Source of the DNA: an uncultured Lysobacteraceae bacterium | GTDB taxonomy: Bacteria > Pseudomonadota > Gammaproteobacteria > Xanthomonadales > Rhodanobacteraceae | Reading direction: 5' to 3' | DNA length: 9,828 nucleotides | Assembly (NCBI GenBank): GCA_946480705.1 | Contig: CAMLLF010000087.1 | Span: forward strand, 1-9,828 | Part shown: one piece after another, positions 1 to 7,300 of the stretch | How the letters are laid out: each line of letters starts with the position of its first letter | Position numbering within the stretch: the first letter of the stretch is position 1 | The notes under the pieces: generated by a model | Databases searched by the model: none | The model's input: the letters and a program-made list of their open reading frames with translations, nothing else | What the model was told of the DNA's origin: nothing | Made by a program: the position numbers and the translations under genes

Positions 1-1
1 A

Positions 2-2698
2 CCCACCGACAACGACCCGCGCCGCGCGAAAGCCGACGCGCTGCTCGACCGGATCGAGCGCGAGCAGGCCGGACAGCTCAAGGTATTTCTCGGCGCGGCG
101 CCCGGCGTCGGCAAGACATTCGCGATGCTGTCGGCGGCGCGCGAGCTCAAGCGCCAGGGTGTCGACGTCGTCGTCGGCCTCGTCGAGACGCACGGGCGGG
201 CGGAGACCGAGGCGCTGCTGGACGGGCTTGAGTTGCTGCCGCGCCGCGGCGGCGCGCCCGGCGGCCGCCCGCACGACGAATTCGATGTCGACGCCGCACT
301 CGCGCGACGGCCGCCGCTGATCCTCGTGGACGAGCTCGCGCATCGCAACGTGCCGGGCAGCCGGCACGAGCGGCGCTATCAGGACATCGAGGAACTGCTG
401 GCCGCCGGCATCGACGTCTATACGACGGTCAACATCCAGCACCTGGAAAGCCTCAACGACGTCGTGCAGCAGATCACCGGCGTGCGCGTCCGTGAAACCG
501 TGCCGGACGCGTTCTTCGACCGCGCGAGCGATGTCGTCCTGATCGACCTGCCGCCGCGCGAGCTGATCGCGCGCCTGCGCCAGGGCAAGGTCTATCTGCC
601 GGAACTCGCGGCGAGCGCGCTCGAGCGCTTCTTCACCGCGTCGAATCTGACCGCGCTGCGCGAGCTCGCGGTGCAGGCCGTCGCCGACCGCGTCGACGCG
701 GACCTGCGCGAGTATCAGGTCGCGCAGGGCAGCGGACCGGTGCCGGTGCGCCGCCGCGTGCTCGCGGCGATCGACGGCAGCGAGAACAGCGACTATCTCG
801 TGCGCGTCACGCGGCGCATCGCCGAGCGCCGGCATGCGCCGTGGACCGTCGCCTATGTCGATTCGGGCCGCAGCAGCGGCGACGCGGCGCACCGCGAGCG
901 CCTCGATGCCGCGCTGCGCCTCGCGCGCCGTCTCGGCGCCTCGACCGAGATCCTGCGCGGCGTCGACGTCGTCGACGAACTGCTCGGCTACGCGGCGCGC
1001 AACAGCGTCGCGGCCATCGTCATCGGCCGCACGCGCGAACGGCCGTTCGCGCGGCTGTTCAACCGCACGCTGACGCAGCAGCTGCTGATGCGCGGCGCGC
1101 ATTTCGAACTGACCATCGTCGCGACGCCGGTCGCGCGGGCGCGCTCGCGCCGCGCGCTGCAGCAGCCGAACAAGGCACCGCTGCGCGACTACGGTTTTTC
1201 GCTGCTCGTCTCGCTGACCGCGCTCGTGCTCGCACATCTGGCCGACCGCGTGCTGTCGGTGCCGAATCTCGCGCAGCTGTTCACGGTCGCTGTGCTCGTC
1301 GTCGCCGCGCGTTCGCGCATGAGCGTGGCCGTTTTCAGCGCGGTGGTCTGCTTTCTCGGCTACAACTTTTTCTTTGCGCCGCCGCGCTACACGCTCGCGA
1401 TCGCGAACGGCGGCGATGCGCTGACCGTGATCCTGTTTCTCGCGACGGCGCTGATCTGCTCGCGGCTCGCGACGCGGCTGTCGCTGCAGGTGCAGATGCT
1501 CCGCGAGGCGAATGCACATGCCGGCATTCTCGGACGGCTCGGACGCGAACTCACGGCCGCGGCGGACGCGGGCCAGGTCGCGAGCATCGGCGCGCGGACG
1601 CTGGCGCAGGCGGTCGGCGCCGACGTCGCCGTGCTCATGCCGGACGCCGCGACCGGCACGCTCGCCGTCGCCGCAGCAGTGCCGTCCGCGTTGGAACTTG
1701 GCATGACCGATCGCGCCGCGGCGGACTGGGCGCTGAGCCACGAACAGCCGGCCGGCCGCTATACCGACACGCTGAACGCGGCGACCTGCTGGCTGCTGCC
1801 GCTCAGCGAGGACGGCGTTCGCCTCGGCGTCGTCGCGATCCGCTTCGAGGCCGAGGAAACCGTGCTGTCGCCGCAGCGGCGCGATCTGCTGCAGGCGATC
1901 GCACACGACATCGCGCAGGCGCTGATGCGCACGCGGCTCGCCGACGAACTCGAAAGCGCGCGCGTGCAGGGCGAGACCGAGCGGTTGCGCGCGGCGCTGC
2001 TTGCATCCGTCTCGCACGACCTGCGTTCGCCGCTCGCCGCGATGCTGGGTTCCGCCGAGAGCCTGCAGCGCTACGGTTCGCGCGTGTCGGATGCCGAGCG
2101 CGGCGAGCTGCTCGACGGCATCGTGTCGGAAGGACAGCGCCTCGACCGCTACATCCAGAACCTGCTCGACATGACGCGCCTGGGCCACGGCACGCTGAAG
2201 CTCGCGCGCGACTGGGTCGCGATCGACGAAATCATCGGTTCGGGCATCCTGCGCCTGCGCAAGCTGTTTCCCGACGTGCGCGTGGAACGCGACGCGCCGG
2301 CGGGCGAGCTTCCGCTGCTGTACGTGCATCCGGCGCTGATCGAGCAGGCGATCTTCAATATTCTGGAAAATGCGGCAAAGTTCTCTCCGCCCGGCGCGCC
2401 GGTGCGCGTGCGCGCCGAGGCGGCCGGCGGCGAAGTCCGCATCGACATCGTCGACGCGGGGCCGGGCATTCCTCCGGAGGAACGCAGCCGCATCTTCGAC
2501 ATGTTCTACTCCGTCGAGCGCGGCGATCGCGGCAAGCAGGGCACCGGGCTCGGGCTGTCGATCTGCCAGGGCATGATCGGCGCGCACGGCGGGTCGGTCG
2601 AAGCCCTGCCCGGCGACGACGGCACCGGCACGACGATCCGCATCACGCTGCCGGTGGCCGGCGCCGCGGCGCCGGCGCCCGCCGACGAGGACGCCTGA
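2..2698 (+). CDS. kdpD: KdpD, potassium/turgor-sensing histidine kinase (5' end just outside window)
   Basis: Inner-membrane sensor kinase that, in the known Kdp system, phosphorylates KdpE to induce the KdpFABC potassium pump under K+ limitation. The reading frame is open to the left edge and encodes 898 visible residues; E. coli KdpD is 894, so only a few residues are probably missing. Domains in order (visible numbering): KdpD N-terminal domain with Walker A GAAPGVGKT (31-39) and a DELAH Walker B-like motif; a Usp-like domain about 250-370; four closely packed membrane segments about 399-490; a GAF-like region about 503-640; HisKA with phospho-acceptor His672 in SHDLRSPL (E. coli His673); and HATPase with N box Asn786/Asn790, G1 DAGPGIP near 818 and G2 GTGLGLS at 847. 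The ATG at 125 lies after Walker A and is not the start. The tail is Ala/Pro-rich. kdpC would be expected upstream. No kdpE follows. Confidence 0.97.
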   Translation, partial: PTDNDPRRAKADALLDRIEREQAGQLKVFLGAAPGVGKTFAMLSAARELKRQGVDVVVGLVETHGRAETEALLDGLELLPRRGGAPGGRPHDEFDVDAALARRPPLILVDELAHRNVPGSRHERRYQDIEELLAAGIDVYTTVNIQHLESLNDVVQQITGVRVRETVPDAFFDRASDVVLIDLPPRELIARLRQGKVYLPELAASALERFFTASNLTALRELAVQAVADRVDADLREYQVAQGSGPVPVRRRVLAAIDGSENSDYLVRVTRRIAERRHAPWTVAYVDSGRSSGDAAHRERLDAALRLARRLGASTEILRGVDVVDELLGYAARNSVAAIVIGRTRERPFARLFNRTLTQQLLMRGAHFELTIVATPVARARSRRALQQPNKAPLRDYGFSLLVSLTALVLAHLADRVLSVPNLAQLFTVAVLVVAARSRMSVAVFSAVVCFLGYNFFFAPPRYTLAIANGGDALTVILFLATALICSRLATRLSLQVQMLREANAHAGILGRLGRELTAAADAGQVASIGARTLAQAVGADVAVLMPDAATGTLAVAAAVPSALELGMTDRAAADWALSHEQPAGRYTDTLNAATCWLLPLSEDGVRLGVVAIRFEAEETVLSPQRRDLLQAIAHDIAQALMRTRLADELESARVQGETERLRAALLASVSHDLRSPLAAMLGSAESLQRYGSRVSDAERGELLDGIVSEGQRLDRYIQNLLDMTRLGHGTLKLARDWVAIDEIIGSGILRLRKLFPDVRVERDAPAGELPLLYVHPALIEQAIFNILENAAKFSPPGAPVRVRAEAAGGEVRIDIVDAGPGIPPEERSRIFDMFYSVERGDRGKQGTGLGLSICQGMIGAHGGSVEALPGDDGTGTTIRITLPVAGAAAPAPADEDA
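2657..2676. repeat. Perfect 20-base palindrome in the 3' end of kdpD
   Basis: The 10-base half-site GCCGGCGCCG is followed directly by its exact reverse complement. It lies within the codons for the Ala/Pro-rich KdpD tail, about 20 bases before the stop. It is self-complementary in DNA and would give GC-rich secondary structure in mRNA. It may simply reflect Gly/Ala/Pro codons in GC-rich DNA, and no function is shown. Confidence 0.6.
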
Positions 2699-2699
2699 C

Positions 2700-2713
2700 C
2701 GGCCCGCCGGCCG
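2700..2713 (+). terminator. Weak hairpin just after kdpD stop
   Basis: CGGCC (2700-2704), a CGCC loop and GGCCG (2709-2713) form a five-pair all-GC stem starting two bases after the kdpD stop, followed by ACCTTT. The stem is short and the T run is only three bases, so this is at most a weak terminator. It could help end the kdp transcript before the next gene, which has its own promoter-like sequence. Confidence 0.25.
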
Positions 2714-2786
2714 ACCTTTCGCGCCGCCGCGCTGCCGCTGAACGGCGGAATCCTGCCGCTCGGCATCGCGAGGGCGGTGCGCAGCC

Positions 2787-2813
2787 TGGACCATCGCGGG
2801 CCGCGACTATACT
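2787..2813 (+). promoter_or_regulatory. Candidate sigma70 promoter for the DUF3060-like gene
   Basis: TATACT at 2808-2813 matches the -10 consensus at five of six bases, in otherwise very GC-rich DNA. TGGACC at 2787-2792 matches the -35 consensus at four of six, but with a short 15-base spacer. The -10 box ends 29 bases before the ATG at 2843, which fits a short leader. The -10 assignment is better supported than the -35. Confidence 0.45.
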
Positions 2814-2842
2814 GGGCGCGGATTTCGACCCTGGGGTTCGCC

Positions 2843-3217
2843 ATGTTCCAGTTTCCGCGTATCGGTCTGCTGCTCGCCCTGAGCACCCTGTCGTTCACCG
2901 CACTGGCTGCTGAAGCGCCTGCCGACCTCGGCCGCAAGCAGACCGTCGGCAAGCAAGGTTCGACATTCGAGCACTACTGCACCGAGATGGAAGACGTGCA
3001 GTTCGTCGGCAACGACAACCGCATCGAGACGCGCGGTCCGTGCAATTCGATTCTCGTCCAGGGCTCGGGCAACGTCGTCGACGTGCAGTCGCTCGCCGCG
3101 CAGATCACCGTGAACGGTGACAACAACAAGGTGACCTGGCCGCCGGCAGACCGTCCGAAGCCCGCGACCAAGGTCAGTGGCAAGAACAATGTCGTCGAGC
3201 AGGTCCGCGCGCAATAA
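2843..3217 (+). CDS. Small secreted DUF3060-like repeat protein
   Basis: A 124-residue protein of unknown function, predicted to be exported. The signal peptide covers residues 1 to about 22-23: a short basic start, a Leu/Ala-rich core, and an ALA-A cleavage region before EAPAD. The mature part carries four glycine-asparagine turns, V-G-N-D-N (55-59), V-Q-G-S-G-N (72-77), V-N-G-D-N-N (90-95) and V-S-G-K-N-N (111-116). The first three are spaced exactly 18 residues and the last 21. This pattern suggests stacked beta-strand coils and resembles DUF3060 as I recall that family. Cys46 and Cys67 could form a disulfide in the periplasm. ATG 2843 is preferred over the in-frame GTG at 2777 because it places the signal peptide at the N-terminus and follows a GGGG at 2833-2836, six bases upstream. 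The gene appears monocistronic: promoter-like sequence upstream, strong terminator downstream. Role not known. Confidence 0.88.
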   Translation: MFQFPRIGLLLALSTLSFTALAAEAPADLGRKQTVGKQGSTFEHYCTEMEDVQFVGNDNRIETRGPCNSILVQGSGNVVDVQSLAAQITVNGDNNKVTWPPADRPKPATKVSGKNNVVEQVRAQ

Positions 3218-3241
3218 CCGCCCGCACCGGCGCACGAAGAC

Positions 3242-3270
3242 AAACGGCTCCGCCTTGCGGAGCCGTTTTT
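3242..3270. terminator. Strong rho-independent terminator, probably bidirectional
   Basis: An 11-base perfect inverted repeat pairs AAACGGCTCCG (3242-3252) with CGGAGCCGTTT (3258-3268) around a CCTTG loop, with a run of five T at 3266-3270. It lies 24 bases after the DUF3060-like stop and 34 bases past the stop of the cysteine synthase on the other strand. It therefore sits exactly where two convergent transcripts meet. On the minus strand the T run is shorter (TTTGT), so termination of the plus-strand transcript should be the stronger of the two. Confidence 0.9.
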
Positions 3271-3304
3271 CGTTGCGCGGGTTGCGCGGCGCCTGCCGGC
3301 GGGC

Positions 3305-4261
3305 TCAGCCGAGCCCGGCGAGCCAGTCGTCGTCCGAGCCTTCGTTGACGCCCTCGAACAGGAACGTCGTCAGATAGCGTTCGCCCGTGTCGGGCAGCAT
3401 CGCCAGGATGACCTGGCCCGGACTGGCCGTGCGTGCGACTTCGAGCGCCGCGGCGAACGTGCCGCCGGCCGAGATGCCGCAGAAGATGCCTTCCTGCGCG
3501 GCGAGCGCGCGCGCCGTGTCGCGGGCGAGCACATCGTCGACCGGCACGATGCGGTGTGCGACCTCGCGCCTGAGCACCGCGGGCACGAAGTCGGGCGTCC
3601 AGCCTTGGATCTTGTGCGGCTTCCATTCCGCGCCGGCCAGCAGAGAGGCGCCGGCCGGTTCGGTCACGACGATTTCGACCTCGGGCCGCGCGAGGCGGAT
3701 CATCTCGCCGGCGCCGGTCAGCGTGCCACCGGTGCCCCAGCCCGTCACGAAGGCGTCGAGTCGGCGGCCGGCGAAGTCCTGCAGGATTTCCGGTCCCGTC
3801 GTGTTGCGGTGATAGGCCGGATTGGCCTCGTTCTCGAACTGCCGTGCGAGGAACGCGCCGTGCTTCGCGGCGAACTCCTCGGCGCGCTTGACCATGCCGC
3901 TGCCGCGTTCGGCGGCCGGAGTCAGGATCACCTTCGCGCCGAGCGCGCGCATGATCTTGCGCCGCTCGATCGAGAACGTCTCGACCATGAAGGAAACGAA
4001 CTGGTAGCCCTTGGCCGCGCAGACCATGGCCAGGGCGATGCCGGTATTGCCCGAGGTCGCCTCGACGATCATCTGGCCGGGACTCAGCAGGCCCCTGGCC
4101 TCGGCGTCCAGCACGATCGCGAGCGCGAGGCGGTCCTTGACCGACGACATCGGATTGAAGGCTTCGAGCTTGACGTACATCTCGACGCCGGCCGGGGCCA
4201 GACGGTTGATGCGGACGATCGGCGTGCGGCCGACGGTATCGAGAATGCTGGCGTGGATCAT
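3305..4261 (-). CDS. cysK: Cysteine synthase (O-acetylserine sulfhydrylase), PLP-dependent
   Basis: A 318-residue cytoplasmic enzyme expected to make L-cysteine from O-acetyl-L-serine and sulfide. The PLP-binding lysine is Lys42 in NPMSSVKDR, and the substrate/PLP loop is TSGNTG at 69-74. A GTGGTLTG phosphate-binding loop and CGISAGG follow near the C-terminus. Motifs are mixed: GTGGTLTG is CysK-like, while SVKDR and EGIFCGISAGG look more like CysM. The acidic C-terminal tail (EGVNEGSDDDW) fits a proteobacterial subgroup as I remember it. The length is normal for the family. ATG 4261 is supported by GGAG (4272-4269, minus strand), seven bases upstream. The composite glycosyltransferase ends 109 bases upstream on the same strand, so read-through is possible, but no functional link is evident. 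Enzyme class is very likely; CysK versus CysM is less certain, and thiosulfate use cannot be excluded. Confidence 0.93.
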   Translation of the reverse strand: MIHASILDTVGRTPIVRINRLAPAGVEMYVKLEAFNPMSSVKDRLALAIVLDAEARGLLSPGQMIVEATSGNTGIALAMVCAAKGYQFVSFMVETFSIERRKIMRALGAKVILTPAAERGSGMVKRAEEFAAKHGAFLARQFENEANPAYHRNTTGPEILQDFAGRRLDAFVTGWGTGGTLTGAGEMIRLARPEVEIVVTEPAGASLLAGAEWKPHKIQGWTPDFVPAVLRREVAHRIVPVDDVLARDTARALAAQEGIFCGISAGGTFAAALEVARTASPGQVILAMLPDTGERYLTTFLFEGVNEGSDDDWLAGLG

Positions 4262-4268
4262 GTCGCTA

Positions 4269-4272
4269 CTCC
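4269..4272 (-). promoter_or_regulatory. Ribosome binding site of cysteine synthase
   Basis: GGAG on the minus strand, seven bases before the ATG at 4261. It supports that start and independent translation initiation even if the gene is transcribed from the glycosyltransferase side. Confidence 0.7.
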
Positions 4273-4306
4273 GGGGGGCGGGCGCACGCCACCCTACGGC
4301 AGTTCA

Positions 4307-4332
4307 GGCGGCGCGCCAACCGGCGCACCGCC
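4307..4332 (-). terminator. GC-rich hairpin between glycosyltransferase and cysteine synthase, no T run
   Basis: Read on the minus strand, GGCGGTGCGCC (4332-4322), a GGTT loop and GGCGCGCCGCC (4317-4307) form an 11-pair stem with one G-U pair. The plus-strand RNA would instead carry an A-C mismatch at that pair, so the structure favours the minus-strand transcript. It starts 38 bases after the glycosyltransferase stop. No U tract follows, so it may stabilise or attenuate the transcript rather than act as a classical terminator. Confidence 0.4.
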
Positions 4333-4370
4333 GGGTCTGTCCTGCGGGCGTGCCTCGACGGAGAACGCGA

Positions 4371-7300
4371 TCAGGCGAGGATTCGCGACAAGGCGCGCTT
4401 GGCCGCGTCGAACGAAAAATGCCGCTCGACGTTGGCGAGTCCGTTGGCCGACAGGGTTTCCCAGAGCGTCGCGTCGCCGTAGAGCCGCACGATCGCCGCC
4501 GCGAACGCCTCGGCGTCGGCCGCGACGAGCACGTCGCTGTCGGCGCGGATGTGCATGCCTTCGACCGCGGCCGGCGTGGCGACGACGGGCAGGCCGTAGC
4601 TCATCGCCATGTTGACCTTGCCCTTGACGCCCGCGCCGTAGCGCAGCGGCGCCACCGAGACGCGGCAGCCGTCCATGTACGGCTCGAGATCCGCGACGAA
4701 GCCATGCAGCACGAAGTCGGCGGCGGCGTAGTCGCGCAGCGCGTCGGGGATCGGCTGGCCGATGACGTGCAGGCGCGCGCCGGGCAGCGCGTCGCGCAGG
4801 CGCGGCAGGATCTCGCGCGCGAACCAGAGCATCGCGTCCTCGTTCGGCGGATGCTGGAAGCTGCCGACGAAGACCAGATCGCTGCGTTCGGCGAAGCCGC
4901 GGCGGCAGCCGAAGACCTCGTGCACGTTCGAGAGGATTTCCACGCGCGCCTGCGGCAGTTCGCGCGCGAGCAGTTCCTGCTCGACCGGACTGACCACGAG
5001 CGTCGCGTCGCATTCGCGGATCAGCTTGTGTTCCTGCGCGCGCGTGCGCTCGGCCTTGCGGCGCAGCTCGTCGCTGTTCTCCAGTTCCGCCGCGCGGCGC
5101 TCGCGCAGGTAGTGCAGATCGACCGTGTCGAAGATCAGCTTCGCCTTCGGCGCGTAGAGCCGCGCGAGGCCGAGGTAGTTGATCGCGATGTAGTGGCGCG
5201 ACAGCAGGACCGCGTCGAACTCGGCGCCGCGCTGCCGGAACAGTCGGATCGGATCGTTCATGTACGGCGCGTACAGCACTTCGACGCCGAGCGCCTGCAG
5301 CGCCTCGGTGTAGCCGGCCACATAGAGCCGGTTGTCGGCGAAGAACGTGACCTGCCAGCCGAGCGCGCGCAGCAGCCGCATGAGGTTGACCATGCGCAGC
5401 GAGCCCGAGTCCTGGTCCGGCGTCGGCGTGCAGGCATCGACGACGAGCAGGCGCTTCTCGCGGCGGAACGTCGCCGCGCGCGGCGCGAGCGCTGCATCGT
5501 CGATGGGCGCGGGCTGCAGCGCGAGCGCGGATTTCCACTTGTCGAGAAATTTCTCGCGGTTGACGACCTGATAGCGCTTCATGCCGCTGCCGGTGTCGGT
5601 GCCGGCCGTGATGCCTTCGAAATGGATCACGGTCGAGCGCGGCTCGTAATAGACCTTGAGTCCGGCGGCGCGCACGGCGAAGGCGAGATCGGTGTCTTCG
5701 TAGTAGGCCGGCGCATAGCGCTGGTCGAAGCCGCCGAGCGATTCGAACAGGTCGCGGCGCAGCAGGATCGCCGCACCCGAGCAGTAGTCGGCTTCGCGAC
5801 GGAAGTTGTAGCGCGGATCGGCAGGGTCCTCGAAACGGCCATAGTTCCAGCCGGAGCCGTCGCGGAACACGATGCCGCCGGCTTCCTGCAGGCGTCCGTC
5901 GGGGTAGACGAGCTTTGCGCCGACGAGACCGGCGTCGGGTTCTTCGGCGAAGCAGCGCAGCAGCGCCTCGAGCCAGCCCGGCGTCACGACCGTGTCGTTG
6001 TTGAGGAACAGCACGTACTCACCGCGCGCGGCCGCGGCGCCGGCATTGCACGAGCCGACGAAGCCGAGGTTCTGCGCATTGCGGATCGCGCGTGCGCCGT
6101 CGACGTCGGCGAGGCGCTCCGGCGTGTCGTCGCTGGAACAATCGTCGACGATGATGACTTCGAAGGTTGCGCTGCCCGCGTGCGTCGCCAGCGATTTCAG
6201 GCAGGCCAGCGTGTAGGCGATCTTGTTGTAGACCGGAATCACGATCGACACCTGCGGCGCGTCGGCGACCGGCAGGCTGAAGTCGTCGAACTGCGTCGCC
6301 GGTTCGCCGGCGATCGCGACGGCCGGCGGCGCGCTGCGGCGGAATTCGCGCAGCGCGCGCTGCAGCGTGCCGGCGAGCCCGCGGCGGCGCAGGCTGGCCT
6401 GCATGCGGCGGAACAGGCCGAGCGTGCGCGTCGCGCTGAACGCAATACGCGTGCGCAGTCCGCGCAGTCGGCGCATGCCGTAGCGCAGAGGCTTGGTCAG
6501 GCGCCACGAGAGGCTGCCGTAGGCGCGGTCGAGTTCGGCTTTCAGCGACAGCGCCCAGCGCGTGCGCTCCTCGAACTCGCGCTCGATCGCGGTGTAGTCG
6601 TCCTGCGTGCGCTTGAGCCACTCGGTGCGGCGCTCGACGTCGTCCTGCAGGCGTTCGATCTCGTTCATCGCCGTGCGCACGTCGCGCTGCGAGCGGCGCA
6701 GTTCGCGGTCGAGTTCCGACGCCCACTCGGCGCGGGCGTCGAGTTCGCGCGTCTGCTGTTTCAGCACGGCGGCGCGGCGTTCCAGTTCCGCCTGCACGGC
6801 ATCGAGCTGCGCGCGCAGCGCGCCGAGTTCGAGCTGCGCCGGCGTGGCGGCCTGCGGCGCCGTAACCGGGTGCGTCGCAGATGAAGGCAGCTCGCGGCGG
6901 TAGTCGGCGCTCATGTCGGCGAGCGAGCGCGGCGCGCGGGCGCGCAGCACGGCGCGCGCGCGTTCGAGGCGCTGCGGCTGCGCGATCAGCGCGGCGATGC
7001 CGTCGCGCACCGCGGCGGCATCGGGCGCCACGAGGAAGCCGTCGACGCCGTCGTCGATGCGCTCGGCCAGCGCGCCGACGCGCGTGGCGAGCACGGGCAG
7101 GCCGAGGCTCCAGCATTCCGACAAGGTATAGCTGAAGGTTTCGGCGACGGTCGGCAGGATCAGCGCGGCGTCGGGATTCAGCGTGGCGACGAGCGCGGGC
7201 AGCTGCTCGCGCGCGTAGTCGAGCACGACGTGCACGCCGCTGCGGCCGAAGAACGCATGGCCTTCGGCGCCGGCGCCGAGCAGCACGAGTTCGACCTCGG

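Noticed and set aside
125..127. ATG as the start of kdpD
   Set aside because: The conserved Walker A motif lies upstream in the same open frame (92-118), so the true start is at or beyond the left edge.
2342..2395. Locally AT-richer stretch within kdpD around the N box
   Set aside because: It encodes the conserved Asn/Ile/Phe/Lys residues of the ATPase N box, which explains the composition. No sign of transfer.
2777..2842. GTG at 2777 as the start of the DUF3060-like gene
   Set aside because: It would add 22 residues before the signal peptide and would lie upstream of the best promoter -10 candidate. ATG 2843 places the signal peptide correctly.
841..2913. A 690-codon open frame overlapping kdpD in another frame
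   Set aside because: The composition is almost entirely Arg and Ala, with no domain. KdpD in the other frame has intact motifs throughout.
4011..6884. A 957-codon open frame on the plus strand opposite the glycosyltransferase
   Set aside because: It is antisense to a gene with strong domain evidence, has an Arg/Ala/Asp/Val-rich low-information composition and no recognisable motif. Long antisense open frames are expected in GC-rich coding DNA.
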